Positions 17,185 to 26,215 of a DNA stretch of 50,010 bases are shown piece after piece. A program made the position numbers and the translations under genes. The stretch is from RGIG8306 sp964426655 (GTDB taxonomy: Bacteria; Bacillota; Clostridia; Lachnospirales; Lachnospiraceae): the NCBI GenBank assembly GCA_964426655.1, contig CAYRQT010000010.1, positions 1 to 50,010 on the forward strand. Reading direction: 5' to 3'. Position 1 is the stretch's first letter. Each line of letters opens with the position of its first letter. Under the pieces are notes generated by a model. That model was not told the DNA's origin, did not search any database, and saw nothing but the letters and a program-made list of their open reading frames with translations.

Positions 17185-18291
17185 TTATTCTTCTGAAAAA
17201 CTGTCTTCTGTCTGAGAGGCACCTTCCTGTGTATCCTCATCCTGAAGAAGTGCTTTGGCACTCAGGCTGATTTTATGAGCTTCCTCATTAAAATCAACTA
17301 CTTTCACCTGAATTTCCTGTCCTATGGAAAGTACATCAGACGGCTTGCCCACTCTCTCCCTGGAAATCTGGGAAACATGCAAAAGGGCATCCACACCTGG
17401 CTCCAATTCCACAAAAGCACCGAAATCTGTCATTCGAACCACCTTGCCAGTAAGTACGGTTCCCACAGCAAATTTCTCAGCCGCATTGGCCCATGGATTC
17501 TGATCAGGAAATTTCATGGAAAGGGCAACCTTTGTTCCGTCAATATCCTTCACAAAAGTACGCACTACATCACCCACTTTAAACAGCTTCTTCGGGTGTT
17601 CCAGTCGTCCCCATGACATCTCAGAAATATGCAATAATCCATCCACTCCACCAATATCAATAAATGCACCAAAATCCGTAACATTCTTTACAGTACCTTC
17701 GATGACATCACCAATGGCCAGGGATTCGAACAACTCCTTCTGCAAAGCTTCCCGCTTAGCCACAAGAAGCTGCTTAGCATCCCCAATGATGCGCCGCTTT
17801 TTGGGATTAAACTCTGTGATAACAAACTCAATTTCCTGTCCTGCGTATTTTTCCAGATTCTTCTCATAGGATTCGGACACCAGACTGGCCGGTATGAAGA
17901 CCCGGGTCTCAAACACGTTAACACTCAGGCCACCATTCAGTACCTGTGTAACTTTTGCACGAAGCACTTCTTTGTTTTCAAAGGCTTCCTCCAGGCGCTT
18001 ATTGCCTGCCTCAATCTGCAATTTTCTGTAAGACAGGGCAACCTGTCCGTCTCCATCGTTAATTTTAACGACCTTGGCTTCCATCTCATCGCCAACCTTT
18101 ACCAAAGTTGTTAAATCGGCATTTGGTACGTTGGTATATTCGCTTCTATGGATAACGCCGTCTGCCTTGTACCCGATGTTCAAAATGATTTCATCCGGCT
18201 TGACGTCGATAATCGTTCCTTTAACAACCTCTCCTGTAGTAATGGTCTTAAATGAATCCTCTAACATTTGTTCAAAACTTTGTTCTGACAT
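17185..18291 (-). CDS. rpsA: 30S ribosomal protein S1-like RNA-binding protein
   Basis: About 368 residues with four S1/OB-fold domains: roughly 15-85, 100-165, 185-255 and 270-340. The last two are most typical (TDFGAFIDIGGVDGLLHISEMSW and TDFGAFVELEPGVDALLHVSQISRERV, shown as motifs), followed by an acidic tail. This is the short, four-domain Gram-positive form, thought to aid translation of some mRNAs. The ATG at 18291 is chosen because the frame's earlier ATG at 18309 is immediately part of the AGGAGG ribosome site for 18291. The start lies 20 nt inside ispH. In many Clostridia the two proteins are fused into one polypeptide; here they are in different frames. Confidence 0.92.
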   Translation of the reverse strand: MSEQSFEQMLEDSFKTITTGEVVKGTIIDVKPDEIILNIGYKADGVIHRSEYTNVPNADLTTLVKVGDEMEAKVVKINDGDGQVALSYRKLQIEAGNKRLEEAFENKEVLRAKVTQVLNGGLSVNVFETRVFIPASLVSESYEKNLEKYAGQEIEFVITEFNPKKRRIIGDAKQLLVAKREALQKELFESLAIGDVIEGTVKNVTDFGAFIDIGGVDGLLHISEMSWGRLEHPKKLFKVGDVVRTFVKDIDGTKVALSMKFPDQNPWANAAEKFAVGTVLTGKVVRMTDFGAFVELEPGVDALLHVSQISRERVGKPSDVLSIGQEIQVKVVDFNEEAHKISLSAKALLQDEDTQEGASQTEDSFSEE

Positions 18292-19123
18292 TCGTTTGAA
18301 CCTCCTCAATGATATTCTTCGGGGTGGACGCCCCAGCTGTGATACCTACTTTCTTCGCGTCCTGAAACCACGATAAATCGATATCGTCTTTTGTTTGTAT
18401 ATAGAAAGTATTCTCACATTCTTTTTTGCATATCTCGTAGAGCTTCTGCGTATTAGAACTGTTCTTTCCTCCGATGACCAACATGCCGTCCACCTTGCCA
18501 GCCACGCTTTTTGCTTCGATCTGCCGCTCCTGGGTTGCGTTGCATATCGTATTTAAAACATTACTATCATAACCTCTTTTAGAAATATTTTCAACAAGAA
18601 CTTTGAATTTATCATGATTAAATGTGGTCTGTGCCACTATGCAGGCCCCTTCAAAGGCTTTTTGCGGCAATTTGTCCACGTCCTCGGGCGTTTCCACCAC
18701 ATATACCGGTCCTCTACACCAACCCATAATGCCTTCCACTTCAGGATGTCTGGAATTACCGGCAATAATGATGGGATGCCCCTTGGCACTGTTTAGATAC
18801 ACATGCCGGTGAATTTTTGATACAAACGGACAGGTCACATCCAGGATTTCCAGTCCCAGATTCTGAATACGCCTCATCAGCATTTCGCTGATGCCATGGG
18901 ACCGGATGACAATGATGCCGTCCTGAATATGTTCCAAATCCTCTTCTTCGATCATTCTGACCCCTCTGGCCTCCAGATCTTTCACCACTTCTTCATTATG
19001 TATAATTGGACCCAACGTATAAATCTGTTTTTGGGGATGTTCCTCCAGGAGAGCGTAAACCTTATCCATGGCCCGTTGTACCCCGAAGCAAAAACCTGCT
19101 GTCTTTGCCATTTCTATATCCAT
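18272..19123 (-). CDS. ispH: 4-hydroxy-3-methylbut-2-enyl diphosphate reductase (IspH/LytB)
   Basis: 283 residues. Last enzyme of the MEP isoprenoid pathway, producing IPP and DMAPP. The three Fe-S cysteines are visible (GFCFGV, DVTCPFV, NTICNAT), with substrate-binding motifs IIHNEEVV, IRSHG, and SNTQKLYEICK. The C-terminus (IIEEVQTNVRTKF) runs over the start of the S1 gene and ends TTT TGA. Separated from cmk by 2 nt; the AGAGG before ATG 19123 lies within cmk. Part of the operon TetR-flavoprotein-cmk-ispH-S1. Confidence 0.97.
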   Translation of the reverse strand: MDIEMAKTAGFCFGVQRAMDKVYALLEEHPQKQIYTLGPIIHNEEVVKDLEARGVRMIEEEDLEHIQDGIIVIRSHGISEMLMRRIQNLGLEILDVTCPFVSKIHRHVYLNSAKGHPIIIAGNSRHPEVEGIMGWCRGPVYVVETPEDVDKLPQKAFEGACIVAQTTFNHDKFKVLVENISKRGYDSNVLNTICNATQERQIEAKSVAGKVDGMLVIGGKNSSNTQKLYEICKKECENTFYIQTKDDIDLSWFQDAKKVGITAGASTPKNIIEEVQTNVRTKF

Positions 19124-19125
19124 TG

Positions 19126-19806
19126 CTATTCCTCTCTGTCTATGGGACCGGCGCAGACCTTTTCAAGAAGCTGCACCACCTCCCGGATGGTCATTTGCGA
19201 GGTATCTACCAGCATAGCGTCTGAAGCTTGTCTGAGAGGGGAAATCTCCCTGTTCATATCTCTGGCATCCCGCTCTCTGATCTCCTGCTCTATTTTCTCC
19301 AGATCCTGATCCATCCCCTTATCCAGCAAGTCTTTTTTTCGACGCAAAGCCCTTACATGAGGGTCTGCCGTCAGATAAAACTTATAGGAAGCATGGGGAA
19401 GCACTGCAGTACCAATATCCCGCCCGTCCATCACCAGAGCCGTATGCGCCGCCATTTTCTGCTGCAACTCAACCAGCTTTTTTCGAACGGCTCCATATGC
19501 AGATACCACACTGGCTCCTTCGCTGACCTGAGGCTTGCGGATTTCCTGCTCAACACAAACGTCGTTCAAATAAACAAGCTGCCCTATTTCCGGGTCCTGT
19601 TTTAAAGTAATATTCACTTCTTTGCTGGCGGCTTCCACCCTATTCTGGTCTTCCAGTGGAATGCCATTTCTCAGCATATAATAGGCCATTGCCCGATACA
19701 TGGCCCCGGTGTCCACATAAAGTATTCCCAAATCCATTGCCAATGCTCTGGCAATAGTGCTTTTCCCTGCCCCTGCAGGTCCATCAATTGCAATTGTCAA
19801 CGCCAT
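19126..19806 (-). CDS. cmk: (d)CMP kinase
   Basis: About 226 residues. Phosphorylates CMP and dCMP. P-loop GPAGAGKST right after the start (MALTIAIDGPAGAGKST), YVDTGAMYRA substrate motif, GRDIGTAVLP, and a lid-region motif RRKKDLLDKG. The ATG at 19806 is chosen because AAGGAG lies 8 nt upstream and the family begins exactly here; the upstream in-frame ATG at 19839 lacks support. The cmk-ispH-rpsA order is typical for Clostridia. Confidence 0.97.
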   Translation of the reverse strand: MALTIAIDGPAGAGKSTIARALAMDLGILYVDTGAMYRAMAYYMLRNGIPLEDQNRVEAASKEVNITLKQDPEIGQLVYLNDVCVEQEIRKPQVSEGASVVSAYGAVRKKLVELQQKMAAHTALVMDGRDIGTAVLPHASYKFYLTADPHVRALRRKKDLLDKGMDQDLEKIEQEIRERDARDMNREISPLRQASDAMLVDTSQMTIREVVQLLEKVCAGPIDREE

Positions 19807-19835
19807 CTTAAAAACTCCTTTATGCCGACTCTTTC

Positions 19836-21021
19836 TCATAATGCATTGCCTGCCACATAGCCGGTGGACCAGGCAATCTGTAAATTAAAGCCTCCGGTCA
19901 GGGCATCCAGATCCAACACTTCCCCTGCAAAATACAGGCCCTGCACCTTCTTAGACCCCATAGTGGACGGGTCGATTTCTTTTACCTGCACTCCCCCCTG
20001 GGTAATGATGGCCTCTTTATAGGGCCGAAGTCCAGTCAGATGAAGGGAAAATCCCTTCAGGCTTTCCACCAGCTTTTCCCGGTCCACCTTTGTGGTATCA
20101 TGAACCTTTTTTACCAGATCCACACCGCTTTGTTCCAGGACCTTTGCCAGAAGTTTTGCTGGTAAAAGCCCCCCCAGTACATTTCTCAAATCCTTATTCG
20201 GTTCTTCTCCAAAAATACGTAATAATCTGGCATCCAGCTGCTCCCGGCTCCTTTTCCAACACACGGCCAGCCAGGCTGGATGCAGACAAAATCAAAGGAC
20301 CACTCACTCCAAAATGGGTAAACAACATCTCTCCAAATCCCTCATACAGGCACTTTTTCTTTTGCCAGACAGAAACGGAAACATTTTTCAGAGAGATTCC
20401 CATCACATCTGTCATTGTCTCCCTGGTCTCCATGGCCGTAAGAGCAGGCCTGAGGGAAGTGATGTGATGCCCCGCCTGTATGGCAAAGGTATAGCCATCT
20501 CCTGTAGAGCCAGTTACCGGATAGGAAAGGCCACCAGTCGCCACAATGATTTTTTCTCCTTCGACAAGCGTCCCATTTTCCAGATATATTCCCTTACACA
20601 CCCCATTTTCCAGAGCAAGCTCCCGGACTTTGGCGTTCAGAAAAATGCGGACCCCCAGTCGCCTCAGCTCCTGCTCCAGCGTACGAATGACGTCTGATGA
20701 CTTATCTGAAAGTGGAAAAACCCTTGCCCCTCTTTCTGTTTTTAAAGGTAACCCCCATGCCCGGAACAAATTCTGGAGTGCCGTACTGTCCAGTCTGGCA
20801 TAGGCTCCATATAAAAAGCGGGGATTGCTTATTACATTGGAAAAAAAGGTCTCCCGATCGCCATCATTGGTAATATTGCAACGACCCTTTCCGGTGATGA
20901 ACAGTTTTTTTCCTAATTTATCATTTTGTTCATATAAAGCGACCTGCTGCCCGTTACCGGCTGCCGCAATGGCCGCCATCATTCCTGCAGGGCCACCGCC
21001 CACAATCAACACCTGTCCCAT
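19836..21021 (-). pseudogene. HI0933-family FAD-dependent oxidoreductase, frameshifted
   Basis: Two overlapping frames together make one flavoprotein of the HI0933/YhiN family (which includes clostridial BaiN). The first, 21021 down to about 20260, has the dinucleotide motif GGGPAGMMAA, GKGRCNITN, ATGGLSYPVTGSTGDGY and FTHFGVSGPLIL. The second, to 19836, has EQLDARLLRIFGEEPNKDL through FAGEVLDLDALTGGFNLQIAWSTG. At the junction (20240-20270) roughly 12-15 residues expected between SASSLAGR and EQLDARLL are missing and the frame changes. There is no N run here. It is either a true disruption or an assembly deletion. Surrounding genes are intact and coupled: the start overlaps the TetR gene by 16 nt. 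Confidence 0.8.
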
Positions 21022-21623
21022 TGTTCTCCTGCCCTACCCCTGGCCTGGTATTGTGCTTCTGCGTCCACAGATATTACTCCGTTTTCCAACAAGAGCAAAA
21101 GCACCTCTGTCAGTTCATCCACAGAATATGCCATATTCTTTTCAATCCAGTAAATAATGGCACTGGTAAAAGCCGCAGCATAATAGACTGCAGCAAGAGG
21201 AATGCCCGCTTTGGAAAGGGGAATTTCCCAGGCCTTCTGCTCCATCATTATGGTAAAATCCTCCTGGAAAGAGAGACGCAGCATTTCAATGAGTTCTCTA
21301 TCCACATCTGTCATGACCAAATTGCGGAACACCTTTTCGTCTTTCTGAATCAGGTCCAGCAAATGGCGCAGTTTCTCTTTGAATGCACAGTTGCCCGTAC
21401 TGCAGAACAATGACTCTCTCAGTGTTCCCATACCATATTGCAGTAATGCGTATTTATCCTGAAAATTGGCATAAAATGCACTGCGGCTTACCATGGCTTC
21501 CGTGCAAATATCATTAACGGTAATTTTGGAAAAAGGCTGGGTCCGCAATAAAAGAAACATGGCCGATACCAGTGCCTTCTGTGTTTTTTTGATTCTAAGA
21601 TCCGTTTTTTCTTCCGCCACCAT
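21006..21623 (-). CDS. TetR/AcrR-family transcriptional regulator
   Basis: 205 residues. N-terminal HTH (KITVNDICTEAMVSRSAFYANFQDKYAL at about 34-61, family-typical) followed by a helical ligand-binding domain with no recognisable specificity. First gene of the operon that continues into the flavoprotein, cmk, ispH and S1 genes; the overlap with the flavoprotein gene suggests it controls that enzyme or itself. A perfect 12-nt palindrome lies just upstream of its promoter. Confidence 0.88.
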   Translation of the reverse strand: MVAEEKTDLRIKKTQKALVSAMFLLLRTQPFSKITVNDICTEAMVSRSAFYANFQDKYALLQYGMGTLRESLFCSTGNCAFKEKLRHLLDLIQKDEKVFRNLVMTDVDRELIEMLRLSFQEDFTIMMEQKAWEIPLSKAGIPLAAVYYAAAFTSAIIYWIEKNMAYSVDELTEVLLLLLENGVISVDAEAQYQARGRAGEQWDRC

Positions 21624-21654
21624 TTCTCCCTGTCTTTATCTATCTTTTTCTTCC

Positions 21655-21698
21655 ATTATACAGATAATCCGGGCAAGATGCAATCTGAAAGGCCTTTC
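21655..21698 (-). promoter_or_regulatory. TetR-operon promoter with adjacent palindrome
   Basis: Minus strand: TTGCAT (21678-21683), 17-nt spacer, consensus TATAAT (21655-21660). Just upstream of the -35 lies the perfect palindrome GAAAGGCCTTTC (21687-21698), a possible autoregulatory operator. The promoter assignment is stronger than the operator assignment. Confidence 0.65.
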
Positions 21699-21825
21699 CC
21701 CCACAAAATAATGAACAAATATCCATTTATGTATGGTATCTTACACATCCGGCAAATTGTAGATTGTTTTTTTCCATTATTGGTTTTACCATAGAAATAC
21801 AGACACAAGACAAAGGGGGTGCATC

Positions 21826-22110
21826 ATGAAAAGCAACAAGGATGAAGAGGCCTACATTCGGGAAACAGAAGAAGCACTGATCCGACTGGAGGCCCGGTTG
21901 CAGGATCGTTACAGTCTGATGGGAAAAAATCTGCTGGAGCTGGCAGACAACGAGCAGCGGTCTATCAATCAGATTGTAGAAGAAATCATTCAAACCAAGA
22001 ACAAACTGGCCATTGCCAGACACGAGCAGCCCTGTCCTCATTGTATGATATATAATCCGGAAGACAGCAAATATTGCAGAAACTGCGGCAGGCTGCTGCA
22101 ACCCAAATAA
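21826..22110 (+). CDS. Small coiled-coil protein with C-terminal zinc ribbon
   Basis: 94 residues. The N-terminal two thirds is charged and helical (about 8-65), likely a coiled coil. The C-terminus has a four-Cys zinc ribbon: CPHC (70, 73) and CRNC (84, 87). An AAGGGGG ribosome site precedes the ATG. No membrane segment. It lies 21 nt upstream of ftsH on the same strand and is probably cotranscribed with it. I do not recognise a function; an adaptor or nucleic-acid/protein-binding role is conceivable but unsupported. Confidence 0.75.
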   Translation: MKSNKDEEAYIRETEEALIRLEARLQDRYSLMGKNLLELADNEQRSINQIVEEIIQTKNKLAIARHEQPCPHCMIYNPEDSKYCRNCGRLLQPK

Positions 22111-22131
22111 ACAAATGGAGGTAAATGCCCT

Positions 22132-24127
22132 ATGCGCATGTTCGTAAACAAAACAGAGCCCACAGACAAAGGGCCCAACAAAGTGACTCCCACCGGCAGC
22201 AACAGCTCCGGAAGCGGTTCTCATTCCAATGACACGCCCCCTCAGAATAAGGGAATTCCTCAGGGGCCCACAATTTTTCATATTTTGCTGGTGCTTTTCA
22301 TTTTCACCTTTTTTATGAACATCTTTTTTGCCGAAAAGCTGAGTCAGGCCGCAACGGAAATATCCTACAGCCAGTTCATCCAGCTGGTGGAAAGCGGAAA
22401 TGTCAGCAAGGCAGAAGTCAGTGATGATGAAATTGTGATCACCCTGTCCCAGGATGCGGATTTGGATACGGTTACAGATATTCTTTATCCCAATGGCACA
22501 AGCAACAACATACTGGGAACCCCTTCTGCAGGCTCCAGTTACATGACCATTGCCATGGATGACCCGGATCTGATCAGTCGTTTTACAGCTTATAATGTCA
22601 CCTTTTACAGAACCTCTGATTCCACCACCTCATCCACTTTAATGACCTTTATTTCCACCTGGATCATTCCCACCCTGATCCTCTACCTGATCTACATGTT
22701 CTTCTTCCGCAGGATGATGGGCAAAATCTCTTCCAGCAGCGGCAGTGGCAGTGGATTGGGCGGCATCTTTGGAGCCGGTAAAAGCAAAGCCAAGGAATAC
22801 AACATGGAAAAAAGTACCGGTGTCACCTTTTCGGATGTGGCCGGGCAGGATGAAGCCAAGGAAAGTCTGGCAGAAATGGTGGATTTCCTGCATGATCCTC
22901 AGAAATACCAGGCCATCGGCGCCAAACAGCCTAAGGGAGCCCTGCTTGTAGGCCCTCCTGGAACCGGAAAGACCCTATTGGCAAAAGCAGTGGCCGGAGA
23001 AGCACACGTGCCTTTCTATTCCATTTCAGGCAGTGAATTTGTAGAAATGTTCGTAGGCGTAGGCGCCTCCCGGGTAAGAGATCTGTTTGATCAGGCCAAA
23101 AAGAATGCCCCCTGTATCATCTTCATTGATGAAATTGATGCCATTGGTAAGAGCAGGGACAACCAGATGGGTTCCAATGATGAACGGGAGCAGACCCTCA
23201 ACCAGCTGCTGGCCGAAATGGATGGTTTTGAAAGCGAAAAGGGAATTATTGTTCTGGCTGCCACCAACCGGCCTGAAGTGCTGGATAAAGCCCTTCTGCG
23301 GCCCGGCCGTTTCGACAGACGCATCATCGTGGATAAGCCGGATCTGCCCGGCAGAGAAGCCATTCTGAAAGTGCATGGAAACAAAGTGCGTCTGGGCGAA
23401 GATGTGGACCTTCACGAAATCGCTCTGGCCACCAGCGGTGCAACCGGTGCCGATNNNNNNNNNNNNNNNNNNNNNNNNNAGCCATGTAATGCAGAGAGAT
23501 TTAAGGGAGGCTGTAGAAGTCGTTATGGCAGGAAAAGAAAAGAAAGACAGGATTATGAATAAAAGAGAGCGGGAAATGGTGGCTTATCACGAAGTGGGCC
23601 ATGCATTGGTCAGTGCCCTGCAGACCAACAGCCAGCCCGTACAGAAAATCACCATTGTCCCCCGTACTATGGGCAGCCTTGGCTATACCATGAACATGCC
23701 GGAAGAAGAACGGTATCTGATGACAAAAGATGAACTGCTGGCACAAATTACGACTCTTCTCGGCGGGCGGGCAGCCGAAATTGTAAAATTCGGTGAAATG
23801 ACTACTGGCGCTTCAAACGATATTGAACGGGCCACCAAGCTGGCCAGAGGTATGGTCACTCAATATGGCATGAGTACTTCTTTTGGACCCATGGGGTTGG
23901 AAAGCACACAAAATCAATATCTGGACGGAAGGAATGTCTCCACCTGCTCTGCCGAATCTGAACATATGATTGACGAAGAAGTAAAAGGTATTCTGAAAAG
24001 CTGCCAGACCGCAGCCATTGATCTGCTTAAAAACAATACAGGTGCCCTTGACCGTATTTCTCAGTACCTGCTGGATAAAGAAAATATCACCGGACAGGAA
24101 TTTATGAATCTGTTGAAAGAGGCGTAA
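22132..24127 (+). CDS. ftsH: ATP-dependent zinc metalloprotease FtsH, interrupted by gap
   Basis: Membrane-anchored AAA+ protease that degrades misfolded membrane and regulatory proteins. A Ser/Gly/Asn-rich cytoplasmic N-terminal extension (about 46 residues) precedes TM1 (47-67). The external domain and TM2 (171-192) follow, then the AAA+ domain with Walker A GPPGTGKT (274-281), Walker B FIDEID (331-336) and second region of homology ATNRPEVLDKALLRPGRFDR. The protease domain has the zinc site HEVGH. A 25-N gap (23455-23479) lies after SGATGAD and shifts the apparent frame; the second part continues from VMQRDLREAVEVVMAGKEKK to the end. Full protein about 665-672 residues. GGAGG lies upstream of the ATG at 22132. 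Confidence 0.95.
23455..23479. other. Assembly gap (25 N) in ftsH
   Basis: The FtsH family has about 15-19 residues between GATGAD and the MQRDL helix (the LANLVNEAAL region), which would need about 45-57 nt, so 25 N is too short. Frames differ across the gap, consistent with a wrong gap size rather than a mutation. Confidence 0.85.
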
Positions 24128-24162
24128 TTCTTCTCAAAAGGTTAGAAAGGAAGGTTTATTTT

Positions 24163-24681
24163 ATGGAAAAGAAAAAATTTGGATGGATAGAACTGATTTT
24201 GGGCATTCTTTCTCTTTCCGTCGGGATTTATGCTCTGATTCACCCTGATACTGCTTTTAGCGCAGTGGTGTATATTTATGGCATAGTGACTCTGCTGATT
24301 GGTATTATGGATATTGTTGTATATGTAAAACTGGAACGACGTACCGGCTTTGGTCCGGTACTGGCCCTAATTTCCGGCATCTTCAGTGCCCTGGCCGGTC
24401 TGCTGCTCCTGATCTATCCTTCTACAGGAAGCTGGGTTCTGTCCGTATTGTTCCCTCTATGGTTCATTGGACATTGTATTTCCCGTATATCCTGGTCATC
24501 CCTGATGCCCCCTGTATTCAGAGATTCCCGCTACTATTTCCGCCTGATCATTCAGATTCTGGGCATTGTGGCCGGTCTTCTCCTGCTCATTAATCCCTCA
24601 CTCTCCGCCATCACCATCAGTTATATTATTGGCCTGGAACTGATTCTGCTAGGCATTGAGTACATCGTTTCCGCTTTCTAG
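24163..24681 (+). CDS. DUF308 (HdeD-like) membrane protein
   Basis: 172 residues, almost entirely hydrophobic, with six predicted membrane helices arranged as repeated pairs (LILGILSLSVGIYALIHP and LILGIVAGLLLLINP-like segments). This matches the DUF308/HdeD family, of unknown biochemical role; HdeD in enterics is linked to acid stress. AAGGAAGG ribosome site upstream. Last gene of the zinc-ribbon/ftsH unit, followed by a terminator. Confidence 0.8.
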   Translation: MEKKKFGWIELILGILSLSVGIYALIHPDTAFSAVVYIYGIVTLLIGIMDIVVYVKLERRTGFGPVLALISGIFSALAGLLLLIYPSTGSWVLSVLFPLWFIGHCISRISWSSLMPPVFRDSRYYFRLIIQILGIVAGLLLLINPSLSAITISYIIGLELILLGIEYIVSAF

Positions 24682-24729
24682 GTTTTGACAGGATCGGTAT
24701 CTTAAAAAACTTCTGACCATCTAAACACC

Positions 24730-24766
24730 AAAAAGGCATCCTGTGCGATTCACAGAATGCCTTTTT
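24730..24766. terminator. Bidirectional terminator between DUF308 gene and oadA
   Basis: Stem AAAAAGGCAT-C-CTGTG / CACAG-A-ATGCCTTTTT with a 5-nt loop. T-runs on both strands serve the convergent genes ending at 24681 (plus) and 24788 (minus). Confidence 0.9.
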
Positions 24767-24787
24767 CAATACGACCGAACGCTTTCC

Positions 24788-26200
24788 TTACACGGGATAT
24801 GCCATAGCATTCGGATCTGTTGCCAGAGGATCAACTTTATCTTCCTGCGCCTGACGATATTTAAAGAACTCCATAGCCACGTTGGGAAAAAGCGCGTAGG
24901 AAAGCACATCTTCTTCCTGCTTCTCATAAAGCTCAATTTCCTTGCGCAGTTTGGGCAACTGGGGAGGAATCAGGTCTGCCGGCCGGCAGGTAATGGGTTT
25001 CTTATCTCCAATTACTTTTTTCTGCACTTCCGGATTAAAGGGCTTTACAGTGGCACCAAACTCTCCCGCAAACATTTTCTTGGTTTCCTTTGTGACCAGC
25101 TTATACCGCTCTCCGCCCAGGACATTCAGCACAGCCTGGGTTCCCACAATCTGGCTGGATGGCGTAACCAAAGGTGGCTCTCCAAAATCTTTACGAACCT
25201 TGGGGATTTCTTCCAGCACTTCATAATACCTGTCTTCCGCATGGGCTTCTTTTAGCTGAGAAACCAGATTGGACAACATGCCCCCGGGAACCTGGTACAG
25301 CAATGTTTTAATATCCACACCCATGACCTTGGGGTTAAGCAGTCCGCTATCAAGCGCCTCATCCCTCATGGGGCGGAAATAATCGGCTATCTCTGCCAGC
25401 AAGTGCTGGTCCAGTCCGGTATCCCAGGGGGTGTTTTTAAAAGTCTCCACCATCACTTCTGTGGCCGGCTGACTTGTGCCCATTGCAAAAGGACTGATCG
25501 CCGAGTCAATAATATCTGCTCCGGTTTCCACTGCCTTCATATAAGACATGGAGGCCACACCGGAAGTGTAATGTGTGTGTACTTCCAACGGAAGATCTGT
25601 TACCTCTTTTATAGCTGCCACCAGTTCTGTAGCAGGATAAGGCAATAAAAGCCCCGCCATATCTTTGATGCAAATGGAATCAGCTCCCATTTCTTCAATG
25701 CGTTTTGCCATGTCCGTCCAGTATTCCATTGTATAGGCCTCACCCAGGGTATAGGCCAGCGCTACCTGCACATGTCCCTTTTCCTTTTTGGCAGCTTTAA
25801 TGGATGTGGTCAGGTTACGCATATCATTCAGGCAGTCAAAAATTCGGATAATATCAATGCCATTGGCCAAAGAACGTTGCACAAAATATTCCACCACATC
25901 ATCAGAATAATGATTATATCCCAGAATGTTCTGTCCACGAAACAGCATCTGTAATTTTGTATGGGGCATACCGTCCCGCAAGATGCGCAGTCGCTGCCAG
26001 GGATCTTCTTTTAAAAAGCGCAAAGAGGCATCAAAAGTGGCGCCTCCCCAGCATTCCACAGCATGATATCCCACCTGATCCATTTTCTGAAGGATGGGAA
26101 TCATTTCTTCCGTTTTCATACGGGTGGCGATCAGGGACTGGTGCGCATCCCGAAGAATGGTCTCCACAATTTTGACCGGTTTCTTTTTCGGTTCTTCCAT
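24788..26200 (-). CDS. oadA: Oxaloacetate decarboxylase alpha / pyruvate carboxylase subunit B-type carboxyltransferase
   Basis: 470 residues. HMGL-like TIM barrel with the signature ETILRDAHQSLIATRM, CWGGATFDA, the metal-ligand motif LEVHTHYTSG, and the conserved PLE/carboxyltransferase C-terminal domain (VPGGMLSNL...). It moves a carboxyl group between oxaloacetate/pyruvate and biotin. It carries no biotinyl domain of its own (ends ...DPNAMAYPV), so it must use the separate carrier encoded 15 nt upstream. Equivalent to the 5S subunit of transcarboxylase or to OadA of Na+ pumps. Last gene of the cluster. Confidence 0.93.
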   Translation of the reverse strand: MEEPKKKPVKIVETILRDAHQSLIATRMKTEEMIPILQKMDQVGYHAVECWGGATFDASLRFLKEDPWQRLRILRDGMPHTKLQMLFRGQNILGYNHYSDDVVEYFVQRSLANGIDIIRIFDCLNDMRNLTTSIKAAKKEKGHVQVALAYTLGEAYTMEYWTDMAKRIEEMGADSICIKDMAGLLLPYPATELVAAIKEVTDLPLEVHTHYTSGVASMSYMKAVETGADIIDSAISPFAMGTSQPATEVMVETFKNTPWDTGLDQHLLAEIADYFRPMRDEALDSGLLNPKVMGVDIKTLLYQVPGGMLSNLVSQLKEAHAEDRYYEVLEEIPKVRKDFGEPPLVTPSSQIVGTQAVLNVLGGERYKLVTKETKKMFAGEFGATVKPFNPEVQKKVIGDKKPITCRPADLIPPQLPKLRKEIELYEKQEEDVLSYALFPNVAMEFFKYRQAQEDKVDPLATDPNAMAYPV

Positions 26201-26215
26201 GCTCTCTCCTTCCCG

